From Marsupella aquatica (Eukaryota > Marchantiophyta): a DNA stretch of 64,000 nucleotides. A program made the position numbers and the translations under genes. This document shows, piece by piece, positions 35,440-43,893 of this stretch. Numbering within the stretch: the first letter of the stretch is position 1; each line of letters opens with the position of its first letter. The notes beneath the pieces are model-generated. The model saw nothing but the letters and a program-made list of their open reading frames with translations, did no database searches and was not told the DNA's origin. The stretch is from positions 1,984,001 through 2,048,000 of the forward strand of contig OZ316898.1 of NCBI GenBank assembly GCA_973895155.1. Reading direction: 5' to 3'.

Positions 35440-38427
35440 CTATTTAGCAGTAGATTGAGCAGTCCCTTCCTGCTCAACAATCTGTCCAGCCGCCAATCCT
35501 GTCATAGGTCCATGGACTGTCTGCTCGCCCCCAGCTGTGATCAATACTGTCTCAGTGGACCGCAAGCTCACCAAGGGACAATCAGTAATTCCGGCAGAGC
35601 GCATCCGCAACTGTTCAGCTACTCCCAAGCTGATAATCCAAGTCAAACAATTCAAATCCATTGCTTGACCAAGAACCTGGCGCCGCAAACCCTCTGACAC
35701 AGAGGCAACTGCAGTGGTGCCAGTCAAAAATCCCATAGCACGCTCTCTCTCATCAGCAGTAGACTCCACTAACTGCTGGAGAGCTGTGTCCCATACAAGT
35801 CCAGGGCCACCTGCTCTGAATGCATATGAAGCAGAGTGGCTTACAAGAGTGGGTAATGCACAATGTGGGCACCCAACTGCATTGACCATTGCCAATGGAG
35901 GTCTATCAGGTTGGGTCACACCCTGTGCACGACGCCCTGGATCCAAAATATCATCCACCACTAAGGCTGGTGAGCGTGGAATGCTGTCAAATGCGCGCTT
36001 CAGCACCTCACATGGGATCAAATTAGTCCACCATAAGCGTGGACGATGTGCACGAGAACCCACACGTGCAGCATCCAATAACACAGCAGGTCCAATCCAA
36101 GACCTCACCTGGTGAACACTGGCAACAATCCGACTACGATCATCACCTAACAATGGCACATTCTCCAAAATGTATGCTGGAGGCTGTGTCTGATGTAGCT
36201 GGAGGTGACGCAGCACCCGTAACATCTCCCAAAACAATGCAGAGCGTGGATCATGAAGTCCATGCCCAATGCCAGCTCTAGATTGGCCCTGACATGGCCA
36301 ACCAGCAATCACCAAATCAATGGGGCCAACACGATGTAGATGATCCGCCCCCAACAATGAAATATCAGTAGGTAGTGCATGCTGATAACCACGAACAGCA
36401 TCCACTGGCAGCAACTGTGGATATCTATCCACCAACATAGCCACATGTCGCAATGAGACCCTCCGTGTTGTCTCATCTGTCTCCACATACAAATAACGAC
36501 GCACAGGAATTCCTGCCTGAAGAACAGCAGCCAATCCAGTGCTAATCCCACCAAAAAGATCCAACAAACAAATACCCTCCGGTGGATACTGCCAAGCAAT
36601 AGGAGTGGTATCCAATGGTGAAAGAGTCACAGGTCCATCTGCAAGAGACTGCTCTGCTCCTGACTGTGGTGTAAAAGCATGACGCCATGCATCATGTACC
36701 AATCGTGCTGCTGCCTGTGGCAAGGCTTGTGCAGTGCCCCACACTGGTGGCACAACACTGCCAACAGGTAATCCTCGCATGATGTGCTCCTCATGAGACT
36801 CCTCCAATGGTGGAACATCGGCTGCATGCGCATTACCCTCAATCAAATCATCAGGTCCAGCAATTACACCACTGAATGCTGCCAAAGACAATGGTGTGGA
36901 TTTAGGGCCTCCCATAGGTCCACTAAATCTCACTGGCAATTTGCTCAATCGAGCATCTCCTGACTGCCAATCAGGTCTATATGACACTGATTCCTCCCAA
37001 AAATCAAGAATAAATCCCATGGGGTAGAGCACTGTACATCCCACCAACACATCATATGACTCTGCCTTAGTCAGAATAGCTCGCGCCTGTATCTGTGAGC
37101 TATCTGTGGTATGACCTTCCTGAATCCTCAAATCAAGTGGTCTCCTGGTGATATGCTGTGTAGGTGTAGGTCCCCCCAATGAAGTCTGAATGGGAAAGGG
37201 ACAATCCTCCAAATCCTCTGGACGCAATCCCAATCCACGTATGGCAGACTTCCCCAACATCAAGGGTTGAGCACCAGTATCCAGTAACACTCTCTCTGGC
37301 TGGTATACTGCTCCAGAAGGCCCAACTAATCGGAAGATACCACTCCGATTATCCAATGATACAACACTATGTTTAAACCTAGTCCTCTCAAATGCAGGGC
37401 GTGCTGGTAAATCCACCAACCTCGCTGCTGCTGCATGCCATGTCTCACTAGTAGCAGTAGGTGGCATGGTCTTCACTGCATCAACACTGCAAGTTGCTTC
37501 TGCATGGGAAGCAACCACTGGAGTGTCCTCACAGAGTGTAGCTGCCAATCTGAACACTTCTGCAGGACCAACTCCCAAGTTCAGCATGTCTGTCGCTAAA
37601 AATAATGGGGTGCGTACTATGGCAGTAGCCGCCCCCAGCAAGGTACCTGTCATCCCTGCTGCATCACTACTTGATTCTGCCAACTTACCCACATCAGGGT
37701 TTGTCCGAACCGGGTTCATAGAGGCAGTCTGAACTGTCTCTGACAATGTAAAAGACTGAGGAAGCTTTGTCTGCCGACGTGCATCCCCCCTTTGTGGATC
37801 TAACTCCACTACTGCTCCTCGGGGCTCAAGAGCTTTGGCTGCCCCACGTGTCAAAGCTGCTAATGCATCAATATGTGCAGTGCCACACATGAATCCCATG
37901 GTGGCAAGGTCTCCATCAGCTCCATAAGATGTGGAAGGACCATGGGATGTGGAAGGTCCATAGGATGTAGATGCCCCATCACCAGAATTAGGTCTCACCT
38001 GGGAACTAGCCATGGCAGCTAGTTGTTGCTCCAATTGAGCAATCTTAGCATCCTTTGGATCTATGGTTACAGCAGGGGCAGTGTCACCTCCCTGTCTCCC
38101 TGCATGTGGCATGCCATGACCACGTCCACCACCTCTACCTCCTCCTCCTCTTCCCTGATCATGTGTACGGGATCCTCCTCTCCGTAACTCAGGGTGGAGT
38201 GAGAAACACCTATCCTTGGTGTGTCCAGGAGCTCCACAGTGATCACACTGTCGCTGATCAGGCGCTGATGCTCCCCCTGATCCTCTATGATCTGGACAAT
38301 ATCTCTGTGCATGATCCCCACCACAGGTCCAACATCCTGACTGCTGTCCAGCATAAGAGGGCACAGGTCTCTGGCTGGTAGACTCTCGTGCAGTAGGCTT
38401 CTCCCTCTGGCTCTTCCGTGCAGTAGG
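35440..38427 (-). CDS. Zinc knuckles, retropepsin and C5 cytosine DNA methyltransferase (fused)
   Basis: Open from the TAG at 38428-38430 to the TAG at 35440-35442; residues count from 38364. Two CCHC knuckles (11-23, one residue shorter than standard, and 40-53) belong to the end of Gag. A Gly/Arg-rich linker and a Ser/Gly-rich repeat (GPSTS) follow. Protease: VLLDTGAQPLMLG with active Asp362. The methyltransferase spans about 598-910 (36573-35635): motif I CLLDLFGGISTGLAAV, motif IV WPCQGQS with catalytic Cys691, motif VI ENV (734-736), motif VIII-like RAHRPRLWW, a target-recognition stretch, motif IX-like ERERAMGF and motif X-like LGQAMDLN. AARVGSRAHRPRLWW resembles the DNMT3/DRM type more than DNMT1. 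All key residues are present, so activity is plausible. It may methylate element or host DNA. Confidence 0.93.
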   Translation of the reverse strand, partial: PTARKSQREKPTARESTSQRPVPSYAGQQSGCWTCGGDHAQRYCPDHRGSGGASAPDQRQCDHCGAPGHTKDRCFSLHPELRRGGSRTHDQGRGGGGRGGGRGHGMPHAGRQGGDTAPAVTIDPKDAKIAQLEQQLAAMASSQVRPNSGDGASTSYGPSTSHGPSTSYGADGDLATMGFMCGTAHIDALAALTRGAAKALEPRGAVVELDPQRGDARRQTKLPQSFTLSETVQTASMNPVRTNPDVGKLAESSSDAAGMTGTLLGAATAIVRTPLFLATDMLNLGVGPAEVFRLAATLCEDTPVVASHAEATCSVDAVKTMPPTATSETWHAAAARLVDLPARPAFERTRFKHSVVSLDNRSGIFRLVGPSGAVYQPERVLLDTGAQPLMLGKSAIRGLGLRPEDLEDCPFPIQTSLGGPTPTQHITRRPLDLRIQEGHTTDSSQIQARAILTKAESYDVLVGCTVLYPMGFILDFWEESVSYRPDWQSGDARLSKLPVRFSGPMGGPKSTPLSLAAFSGVIAGPDDLIEGNAHAADVPPLEESHEEHIMRGLPVGSVVPPVWGTAQALPQAAARLVHDAWRHAFTPQSGAEQSLADGPVTLSPLDTTPIAWQYPPEGICLLDLFGGISTGLAAVLQAGIPVRRYLYVETDETTRRVSLRHVAMLVDRYPQLLPVDAVRGYQHALPTDISLLGADHLHRVGPIDLVIAGWPCQGQSRAGIGHGLHDPRSALFWEMLRVLRHLQLHQTQPPAYILENVPLLGDDRSRIVASVHQVRSWIGPAVLLDAARVGSRAHRPRLWWTNLIPCEVLKRAFDSIPRSPALVVDDILDPGRRAQGVTQPDRPPLAMVNAVGCPHCALPTLVSHSASYAFRAGGPGLVWDTALQQLVESTADERERAMGFLTGTTAVASVSEGLRRQVLGQAMDLNCLTWIISLGVAEQLRMRSAGITDCPLVSLRSTETVLITAGGEQTVHGPMTGLAAGQIVEQEGTAQSTAK

Positions 38428-39429
38428 CTATGGTGTGGATGTAGATGCAGCCTTTGGTGCTTCCTTGGAAAATCCGAAAGTCACCACCTTCTCATTCACC
38501 ATATTGAGCTCAATGCGCTCAGAAAGGGTGAAAACAACTGCTAATATGGGATCTGCATCCCTAAGCAGAGTGACATCTCTCACTCTGCGTCGCAATTCTC
38601 TGTCCAGAATTGCATACCAAAACTGGACTGCCTGAGCCTCTGTCACTTCCTTGGTGACAGTGATCAATCTGCGCATACGTGTGTATGCCTCACGTAGGCT
38701 CTCTCCAGTCTTGCGTTGGAACTCCTGAAGACCCTTCAACTTATCAGTTCTCACACCCTGATAGTTCTGCTTCAGTACCTCAAAGAATTCCACCACAGGA
38801 TTAAATGCTGGCGCAACTCCAGTTCCTGTCACAATCACACCGGCAGGAGTAGTGGTGGATGTTGCTGGAGTGCTGCTGGTGGATGGTGTGCCACTCTGGC
38901 TAGTGCTGCTAGAAGAAGCAGCAGCTGTGGCAATTGGTTGGGCAGCCGCACTAGTGCCATAGGTGATGGACACGTAATTAGGCGACCAATGCTGCCTCCA
39001 TGCCTCAATCTCAACCAAATGAGCCTTTCGAAACTCATGGTAGTCATCCATGGGTGGCCCCTCCAAATGCTGGAATAATCCCTTCCATGCCATGAAAGGG
39101 GTAAACAACGTGACATTACGCAATGTCTGCATATCGCACCACGTATCAAACTCCTGGATGAAGTCATCCAGATCAATTGTGCCAACTGCACCAGAGTATC
39201 GTCGTGGGCCCTTTGTAGCCCCGTACATCTCGTCCATATCCCACAACAAAGGTGCAACCACCTGATGATGAGGAGAACTGATCACTGAGTCCTCATCAGA
39301 ATCACTATCTGAAGCTGCACTGCTGACTGCTACCAATGCCGCTGGCCAAAACTGTGCCCCACTCTGAGTGAAACCGGTCCGTCGTCCATCGGGTAATCCA
39401 GCAGCACCAGAAGAATCCGTGGTGACCAA
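38428..39429 (-). CDS. Retrotransposon Gag
   Basis: Open for 333 codons, but the frame at 39429 starts with TTG. The first in-frame ATG is at 39237 (MDEMYGATKG), so either translation starts there or the true start is spliced or mutated. The N-terminal half has an acidic Asp/Ser run (SDSDSDEDS). TIDLDDFIQEFDTWC and a Ser/Thr/Pro-rich linker follow. The second half is a retrotrans_gag-type helical domain (VVEFFEVLKQNYQGVRTDKL, GESLREAYTRMRRLI, AVQFWYAI). It ends in TAG at 38428-38430; the downstream frame continues in phase with zinc knuckles. Gag would form the particle that packages the RNA. Confidence 0.85.
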   Translation of the reverse strand: MVTTDSSGAAGLPDGRRTGFTQSGAQFWPAALVAVSSAASDSDSDEDSVISSPHHQVVAPLLWDMDEMYGATKGPRRYSGAVGTIDLDDFIQEFDTWCDMQTLRNVTLFTPFMAWKGLFQHLEGPPMDDYHEFRKAHLVEIEAWRQHWSPNYVSITYGTSAAAQPIATAAASSSSTSQSGTPSTSSTPATSTTTPAGVIVTGTGVAPAFNPVVEFFEVLKQNYQGVRTDKLKGLQEFQRKTGESLREAYTRMRRLITVTKEVTEAQAVQFWYAILDRELRRRVRDVTLLRDADPILAVVFTLSERIELNMVNEKVVTFGFSKEAPKAASTSTP

Positions 39430-39952
39430 CCCTAATCTAATCTATGTGCTAACCCTAAGGGCAATCTATCCCTGTCAGCACCACAAGCACTCACCATGGT
39501 GTGTTGGGCATCACTCTAACATCACCAAGAGAGAAATACACAGCATACTAGAATGTCCAGTTGCAAACCCGGATCACTCCTATGGAATCAAGCGCCCACA
39601 CGAAACTAACATGGCGCATAAACAGGAAACATGTGTGAAGAGGATCCAGAAACAAGAATGGATACCATTCAACTCTCCACACAAAAGCAAATGCAAATCA
39701 ATATGACAATGTGCATAAGGTTCAAGGAAGAGCCTTCATAATAGGCTTCACAATGGCACTCCAATGTTGTAGATGAGAACCAAGGCAAAATTGGTTCAAT
39801 CTGTGAGTCTAGATGGACTCAGAAGTATCAAAAACCCTCAAACAGCCTCTGATTTGGCCTAGAATAGGCCTCTAAACAAACCGGGAAGTATATAAAGCCC
39901 CCTGGCGCTTGAATCTAAACAACAAGTTGTCAAAGCTTGTGTTACACAAGGT
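39430..39952. other. Part of the retrotransposon leader
   Basis: Untranslated sequence between gag and the 5S-like block; no primer-binding site recognised. Confidence 0.4.
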
Positions 39953-40200
39953 GGGATGAGAACTTGCCAGTTAAGCGCTCGCGGTTGGGAATAGCCCCGG
40001 GATGGGTGACCTCCTCGCGCTCGACCTTGTGCCTCCCCTCGCGCTCACGGCCCGGAATAGCCCCGGGATGGGTGACCTCGACCTCGCGCCTGCCTGCGCT
40101 CACGATGGGTGACTTCGCGCTCGCGGTTGGGAGCACTTTCGGGATGGGTGACCTCACGCGTCGCCTCGCGCGAGCACTTTCAGGATGGGTGACCTCGTGC
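39953..40200 (+). pseudogene. 5S rRNA-like segment with extra box-C repeats in the retrotransposon leader
   Basis: Reading the plus strand, 39953-40045 follows the 3' two-thirds of plant 5S rRNA in order: GAGAACTT, CAGTTAAGCG (box A region), GGGAATAG, then GGGATGGGTGACCTCCT (box C region) and CCTTGTGCCTCCC. The core (G)GATGGGTGAC then recurs near 40066, 40103, 40142 and 40183, each framed by CTCGCG-type sequence. The 5S sense strand is opposite to the element's transcription. Cassandra elements carry 5S sequence in their LTRs; here it lies in the internal leader. Comparison is from memory of the 5S consensus. Confidence 0.78.
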
Positions 40201-40436
40201 GCCTCACACCTAACCCCAAAAACGACTACTTCCTTCACGAAAAGCTCCCGAAAACTGTCGATTTCCTTCATGAAAAACGCAGCCCTTCCACAGAATTGGC
40301 AGCAGCTTGATTCAACACCCTTGACCCTCGTTTCTTTCACTGAAACGATGATACCGTCGCACGGGGCATTGGCAGCTCCTTTCCTTCAGGAAAAGAGCCG
40401 TCGCTTCACCTGCGCCTTGCCAACATCGTCCAACAA

Positions 40437-40527
40437 TAGCCGGCAATCAGATCTGAAGCCCCACAGTAGCCGACAATCAGATCTGAAGCCTCACAGTAGC
40501 CGGCAATCGGATCTGAAGCCTCACGGA
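40437..40527. repeat. Tandem repeat, three 30-bp units in the leader
   Basis: Units start at 40437, 40467 and 40497 with TAGCCGGCAATCAGATCTGA as core; differences are single bases. Confidence 0.95.
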
Positions 40528-40794
40528 TCGACTTCCACTGTCCAACATCTACTCAACATTCGCTTTCCTCCACGAATCATCAATCGACCTCCAACTCAAA
40601 ACCTGTCACCAATCACAGATCTGTACATCGATCAGGAAGCAGGCTGATCGGACAACAACGATACAGGTCAAGATACCAACAATCTGTTCGATAACAACAC
40701 ACGATCCGAGCTACCACGAACCGTCGACAACTCAATCAATCGAACTTCTGTCCGCACAGTCCGTACAACAGATTTCGAATGTGATCTTTCAATG

Positions 40795-41124
40795 TAATCT
40801 CCATACAATCGGCACAACGATCTCGGTCAACAATACCCCATCGATCCCGCACCGATCCGATCACACACGTATGTCAAGCCAACGCACCTTGCACTACTCA
40901 AGGAATCCACGTTACACAAGCAGAGCTCATAGCCACCATAGCCACACTCAAGCTCCTCTCTCTCCAAGGCTCAACATTGAAAGATGACCTTTCAATGCCT
41001 CACAAGTGAGAAGTACCCTCTCACACAAACCTGACAGAACCTTATCGGCTCCAATAGCACTCATACCAAACATACATACTCTAATAGCACGATATACTAC
41101 TACACTACTCAGAATGGTGTGACA
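40795..41124 (-). repeat. 5' LTR, truncated (330 bp)
   Basis: Matches 31667-32000 almost exactly and begins TGTCACACC on the minus strand. At its inner edge it passes into leader sequence instead of the 138-bp terminal part seen in the 3' LTR. Confidence 0.85.
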
Positions 41125-41365
41125 CACAAGCCTTTCCCTCGAACACAAGGCCCTGTCTTCAAAGGCAAAGTCTAAGCTTTCTATTACATACAGGGCTTTC
41201 TGGGTATTCAAGACCAAAGGAATATATATATATTGGTTGGGACACCCTGTTTTAATTTATTTTCAAAAACAAGTCCAGTCCTAGTTAGGGGGCAAGACAG
41301 TAGTATATACACTTATCACCTACCCCCCTAAAAGAAACTTGCTCCTTTACTTAGGTGAAGCATGT
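41125..41365. other. Spacer between two LTRs
   Basis: Contains CCTAGTTAGGGGGC and CACCTACCCCCCT, similar to the polypurine-side end of the neighbouring element, so this may be the remnant internal end of a related copy. Confidence 0.4.
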
Positions 41366-41875
41366 TGTCACACCATTATGAGTACTATTAGTCAGAGTAT
41401 ATTCTATTGTCCAGGTATGGAGGTTTTTTATGTGTGCTATATGAGCTGATAGGGTTCAGTTTATGTTTGTGAAGGATAATTATCCCTTTGTGGTGGCTTG
41501 AAGGCCTTGTCCTTTCATGTTGAGCCTTCAAGCATGAGCTCCGATGGCTATGTTGTGGCGGACCAGGTTGTGTGCATATGAATGTCAATGGATCCTTGAG
41601 TGCAAGGTGCGTTGGGCTTGACATAGTTAAGTGTGTGATCGGATCGGGCGTGATCGATTGTGTGCTGTTGGCATTGGTTGTTGTTTGACTCATTGAAGAT
41701 TCTTGTTTGTTTTGGGCATATGTGGCAATGAGTTCTACTTGTACTCCATATATGCAAACCTCTTATGTTGTGATGTTGGCGGGGATGTTGGATTGCACCT
41801 ATGTGTGAATGTCAGTGTTGAGGTCAGTGTGAGACAAACAATGTATGTTGTGTAGTGATGTGTGTGCACACCACA
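41366..41875 (+). mobile_element. Diverged related LTR in opposite orientation
   Basis: Begins TGTCACACCATTATGAG and runs through blocks seen in the 3' LTR in the same order (GTGCAAGGTGCGTTGG, GTGTGTGATCGGATCGG, CATGAGTTCCACTTGTA-like, ATGTATGTTGTGTAG), ending TGTGCACACCACA. Its order (330-type then 138-type part) supports TGTC...GACA as the true LTR. No coding region lies next to it; it may be a solo or truncated copy. Confidence 0.75.
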
Positions 41876-41932
41876 ATATGTTCTTCTCCTTTGGATGAAA
41901 AGTGTCTACACAAACACTCTTGAAATGAAAAG

Positions 41933-42017
41933 CATTAAGGTTGAGTCTTTTTGTCCACATGTCCCAACTCTGGCCTAGTCAGTACAGTAATGTAGACAAA
42001 AAGACTCAACCTTAATG
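41933..42017. repeat. Hairpin, perfect 23-bp arms
   Basis: Arms 41933-41955 and 41995-42017 (CATTAAGGTTGAGTCTTTTT... and complement) flank a 39-base loop. Could be a small MITE or a hairpin RNA source. Confidence 0.85.
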
Positions 42018-42477
42018 ATCATACAGTACAGTCAGAAATGTATATCACACAGTTGCCAAAGAACAAAATTATTCACCAAACCTGGAGAAAAGATACCAAT
42101 GAAAGGCAGGAGACCCAATAAAGGAGAGCTAGACAGGAATGAGCCAAAATTCTTCACAGGCTAGGGCTGTGCCCGGACTAATATAAAACCAGCTGATATA
42201 ATATGAGTAGCAGCTGCAAAACCTTGGCTGAGAAAAAGTTCAATTCTTGTGATGGGGCCTGAAAATGGCCCCAAAAAGTATTGTGCAATCTTGTTCACAA
42301 AAGAGGCATGTCCCAAAGAGTAGTTTCAGCCTATATTGTGACCACAAACCTTTGTCTGGGCCCTAGTATCTGTAGTGACTCTAACACCTATGAATCGTCC
42401 ATACCCCACCCAAAACTTTCGGAATGACCACTGTCAATGTACTTAGGCACTGCTTACATAGTATATATGGACTCGAG
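42018..42477. other. Non-coding spacer
   Basis: No gene or repeat recognised. Confidence 0.3.
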
Positions 42478-42650
42478 CACGTATTCTGAAAGTGCCAATT
42501 ATACCACTAGACAAGCTTTGACTTCAACACGTATTCTGAAAGTGCCAATTGGACCAATAGTGAGGCTCTTACGTGAACTTTCTGCTATAAGTAAGAAAAC
42601 AAAAGAAAGTTCACGTAAGAGCATCGTGGATACCAAAAATACGTGGATTC

Positions 42651-42685
<35 letters not shown>
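42478..42685. repeat. Direct repeat, 18-bp hairpin and (TA)n tract
   Basis: ACGTATTCTGAAAGTGCCAA occurs twice (about 42479 and 42530). Arms 42565-42582 and 42605-42622 (GCTCTTACGTGAACTTTC and complement) form a perfect inverted repeat with a 22-base loop. A (TA)n run covers about 42653-42685. Confidence 0.8.
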
Positions 42686-42686
<1 letters not shown>

Positions 42687-42689
42687 AGA

Positions 42690-43030
42690 GAAGGAAAGTG
42701 TCCATGTCTTCTCCCTTAACTTGTCCCAATCTATTCACTTCTTTATTCTAAGATCCCAGTTTGCTCCACAATTTTGGGAAGAATTTACTCTTAATTTATT
42801 TATTTAATTAAATCATACCTGCCCACATATATATAAGGGGAAGTGTCCAAGATTTCAATCTACTTTTCTTCTACGTTCCCCTCACTTGTTCCCTATAGGA
42901 GGCGAGTTTGCTCCGTGATTTGGGGAAAAAAGTCAGCTCCATGATTTGGAGAAAATTTTACCCTTAATAATGCAATTTGGATGCTGTGGGTAGCCTGTAC
43001 CATTTGAAAGGGCAGCTCAGGTTTATAGAT
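42690..43030. repeat. Imperfect duplication, related to 30400-30560
   Basis: Two successive segments share AAGTGTCCA, TTTGCTCC(A/G)(C/T), TTTGGGGAA-like and TTTACTCTTAAT-like blocks. Confidence 0.45.
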
Positions 43031-43182
43031 TGTTAAGGAGCCAAAGGCAGGGCAAAGTAGAATGCAGGACCACCCAACACCTCTAGTCCTCGAGTAAATA
43101 ACTAGAGACCGTCCTGGGTGGATGCTCTAAGAGCATCTCCCCTAAGTAAATAACTAGAGACCATCCGGGGTCGATGCTCTTA

Positions 43183-43784
43183 GAGCATCTCCAACCCAAA
43201 CGGGTTCTGCTTACTAGGTACATTAAATACCCAGTCTGGCAACATCCTATATTTAGTTGGTTATATGTATCTTTAGGGGCCAATTGAAAAGTAGCCCCAA
43301 CCCTGATGGGATCATTTTCTAACCAGCATGTATTAACATTTGGCTCCCTGAGATTGAGATCTTGAAAACCCAGCAGTGAACCCAGTATGGAGTCAATTAC
43401 TGTATAATCTGTCCCATTTATAGATCCATTGACACCCGGAGATTGAGATCTTGAAAACCCAACAGCGAACCAGTACGGAGTCAGTTACTGTATAATCTCT
43501 CCCATTTCCCATTTATAGATCCATTGACACCCGGAGATTGAGATCTTGAAAACCCAACAGCGAACCAGTACGGAGTCAATTACTGTATATTCTCTCCCAT
43601 TTACAGATCCAATAACCAGAAAACCCTGTTCCCTTAATTTCTTTAGATTTTCTTTACTCCAGTTGGTCAACACCCACAGTAACAAAACCCAAAAAACTCT
43701 GTTTCCTTAATTTTTTTTAGATTTTTCTTCACTCCATTTGGTCAACACCCACAGTAACAAAGCCCAATTGGGTTGGAGATGCTC
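43183..43784. mobile_element. MITE of PIF/Harbinger type
   Basis: Terminal inverted repeats GAGCATCTCCAACCCAA (43183-43199) and its complement (43768-43784) are flanked by TTA at 43180-43182 and 43785-43787, the 3-bp duplication typical of PIF/Harbinger. Inside are tandem units: three of about 100 bp (43345-43610, core GAGATTGAGATCTTGAAAAC) and two near 43615-43765 (core GGTCAACACCCACAGTAACA). No transposase frame, so non-autonomous. Confidence 0.8.
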
Positions 43785-43814
43785 TTAATGAATAGGTGAA
43801 GCTAGTCACAGTTT

Positions 43815-43893
43815 GCATGCAACGGATCCAAATCACAGCACATTCACCTGAGATGCATGCAAAGGATCCAAATCACAACACATTCACCTGAGA
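43815..43893. repeat. Tandem duplication, two 40-bp units
   Basis: Units at 43815 and 43855 share GCATGCAA(C/A)GGATCCAAAT and CACATTCACCTGAGAT. Confidence 0.9.

Larger units (their letters stand above)
31530..41124 (-). mobile_element. Ty3/gypsy-type LTR retrotransposon carrying a DNA methyltransferase and a PHD finger
   Basis: Transcribed on the minus strand, about 9.6 kb. Order from 5' (right) to 3' (left): LTR 40795-41124, 1.4-kb leader with 5S rRNA-like sequence, gag, zinc knuckles, protease, DNA methyltransferase, reverse transcriptase, RNase H, integrase, PHD finger, purine tract, LTR 31530-32000. RT before integrase is the Ty3/gypsy order. CACA flanks both outer ends (31526-31529 and 41125-41128), a possible 4-bp target duplication, though short. 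All coding parts lie in one frame broken by three stops (38428-38430, 35440-35442, 33967-33969). The LTRs differ at about three bases plus one 4-bp indel in 330 shared bases, so the insertion is fairly recent. The 5' LTR lacks 138 bp present in the 3' LTR. Confidence 0.93.

Noticed and set aside
35635-36573. Bacterial restriction-modification contamination as source of the methyltransferase
   Set aside because: The domain is in frame with retropepsin and RT of one LTR-bounded element, so it belongs to the retrotransposon.
39942-40340. Open frame antisense to the 5S-like array
   Set aside because: Its EVTHPGAIP repeats are a by-product of the repeated GATGGGTGAC core.
40660-40794. Possible tRNA primer-binding site (TTGGTATC on the minus strand)
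   Set aside because: Only seven or eight bases fit, and it lies over 100 bases from the LTR edge.
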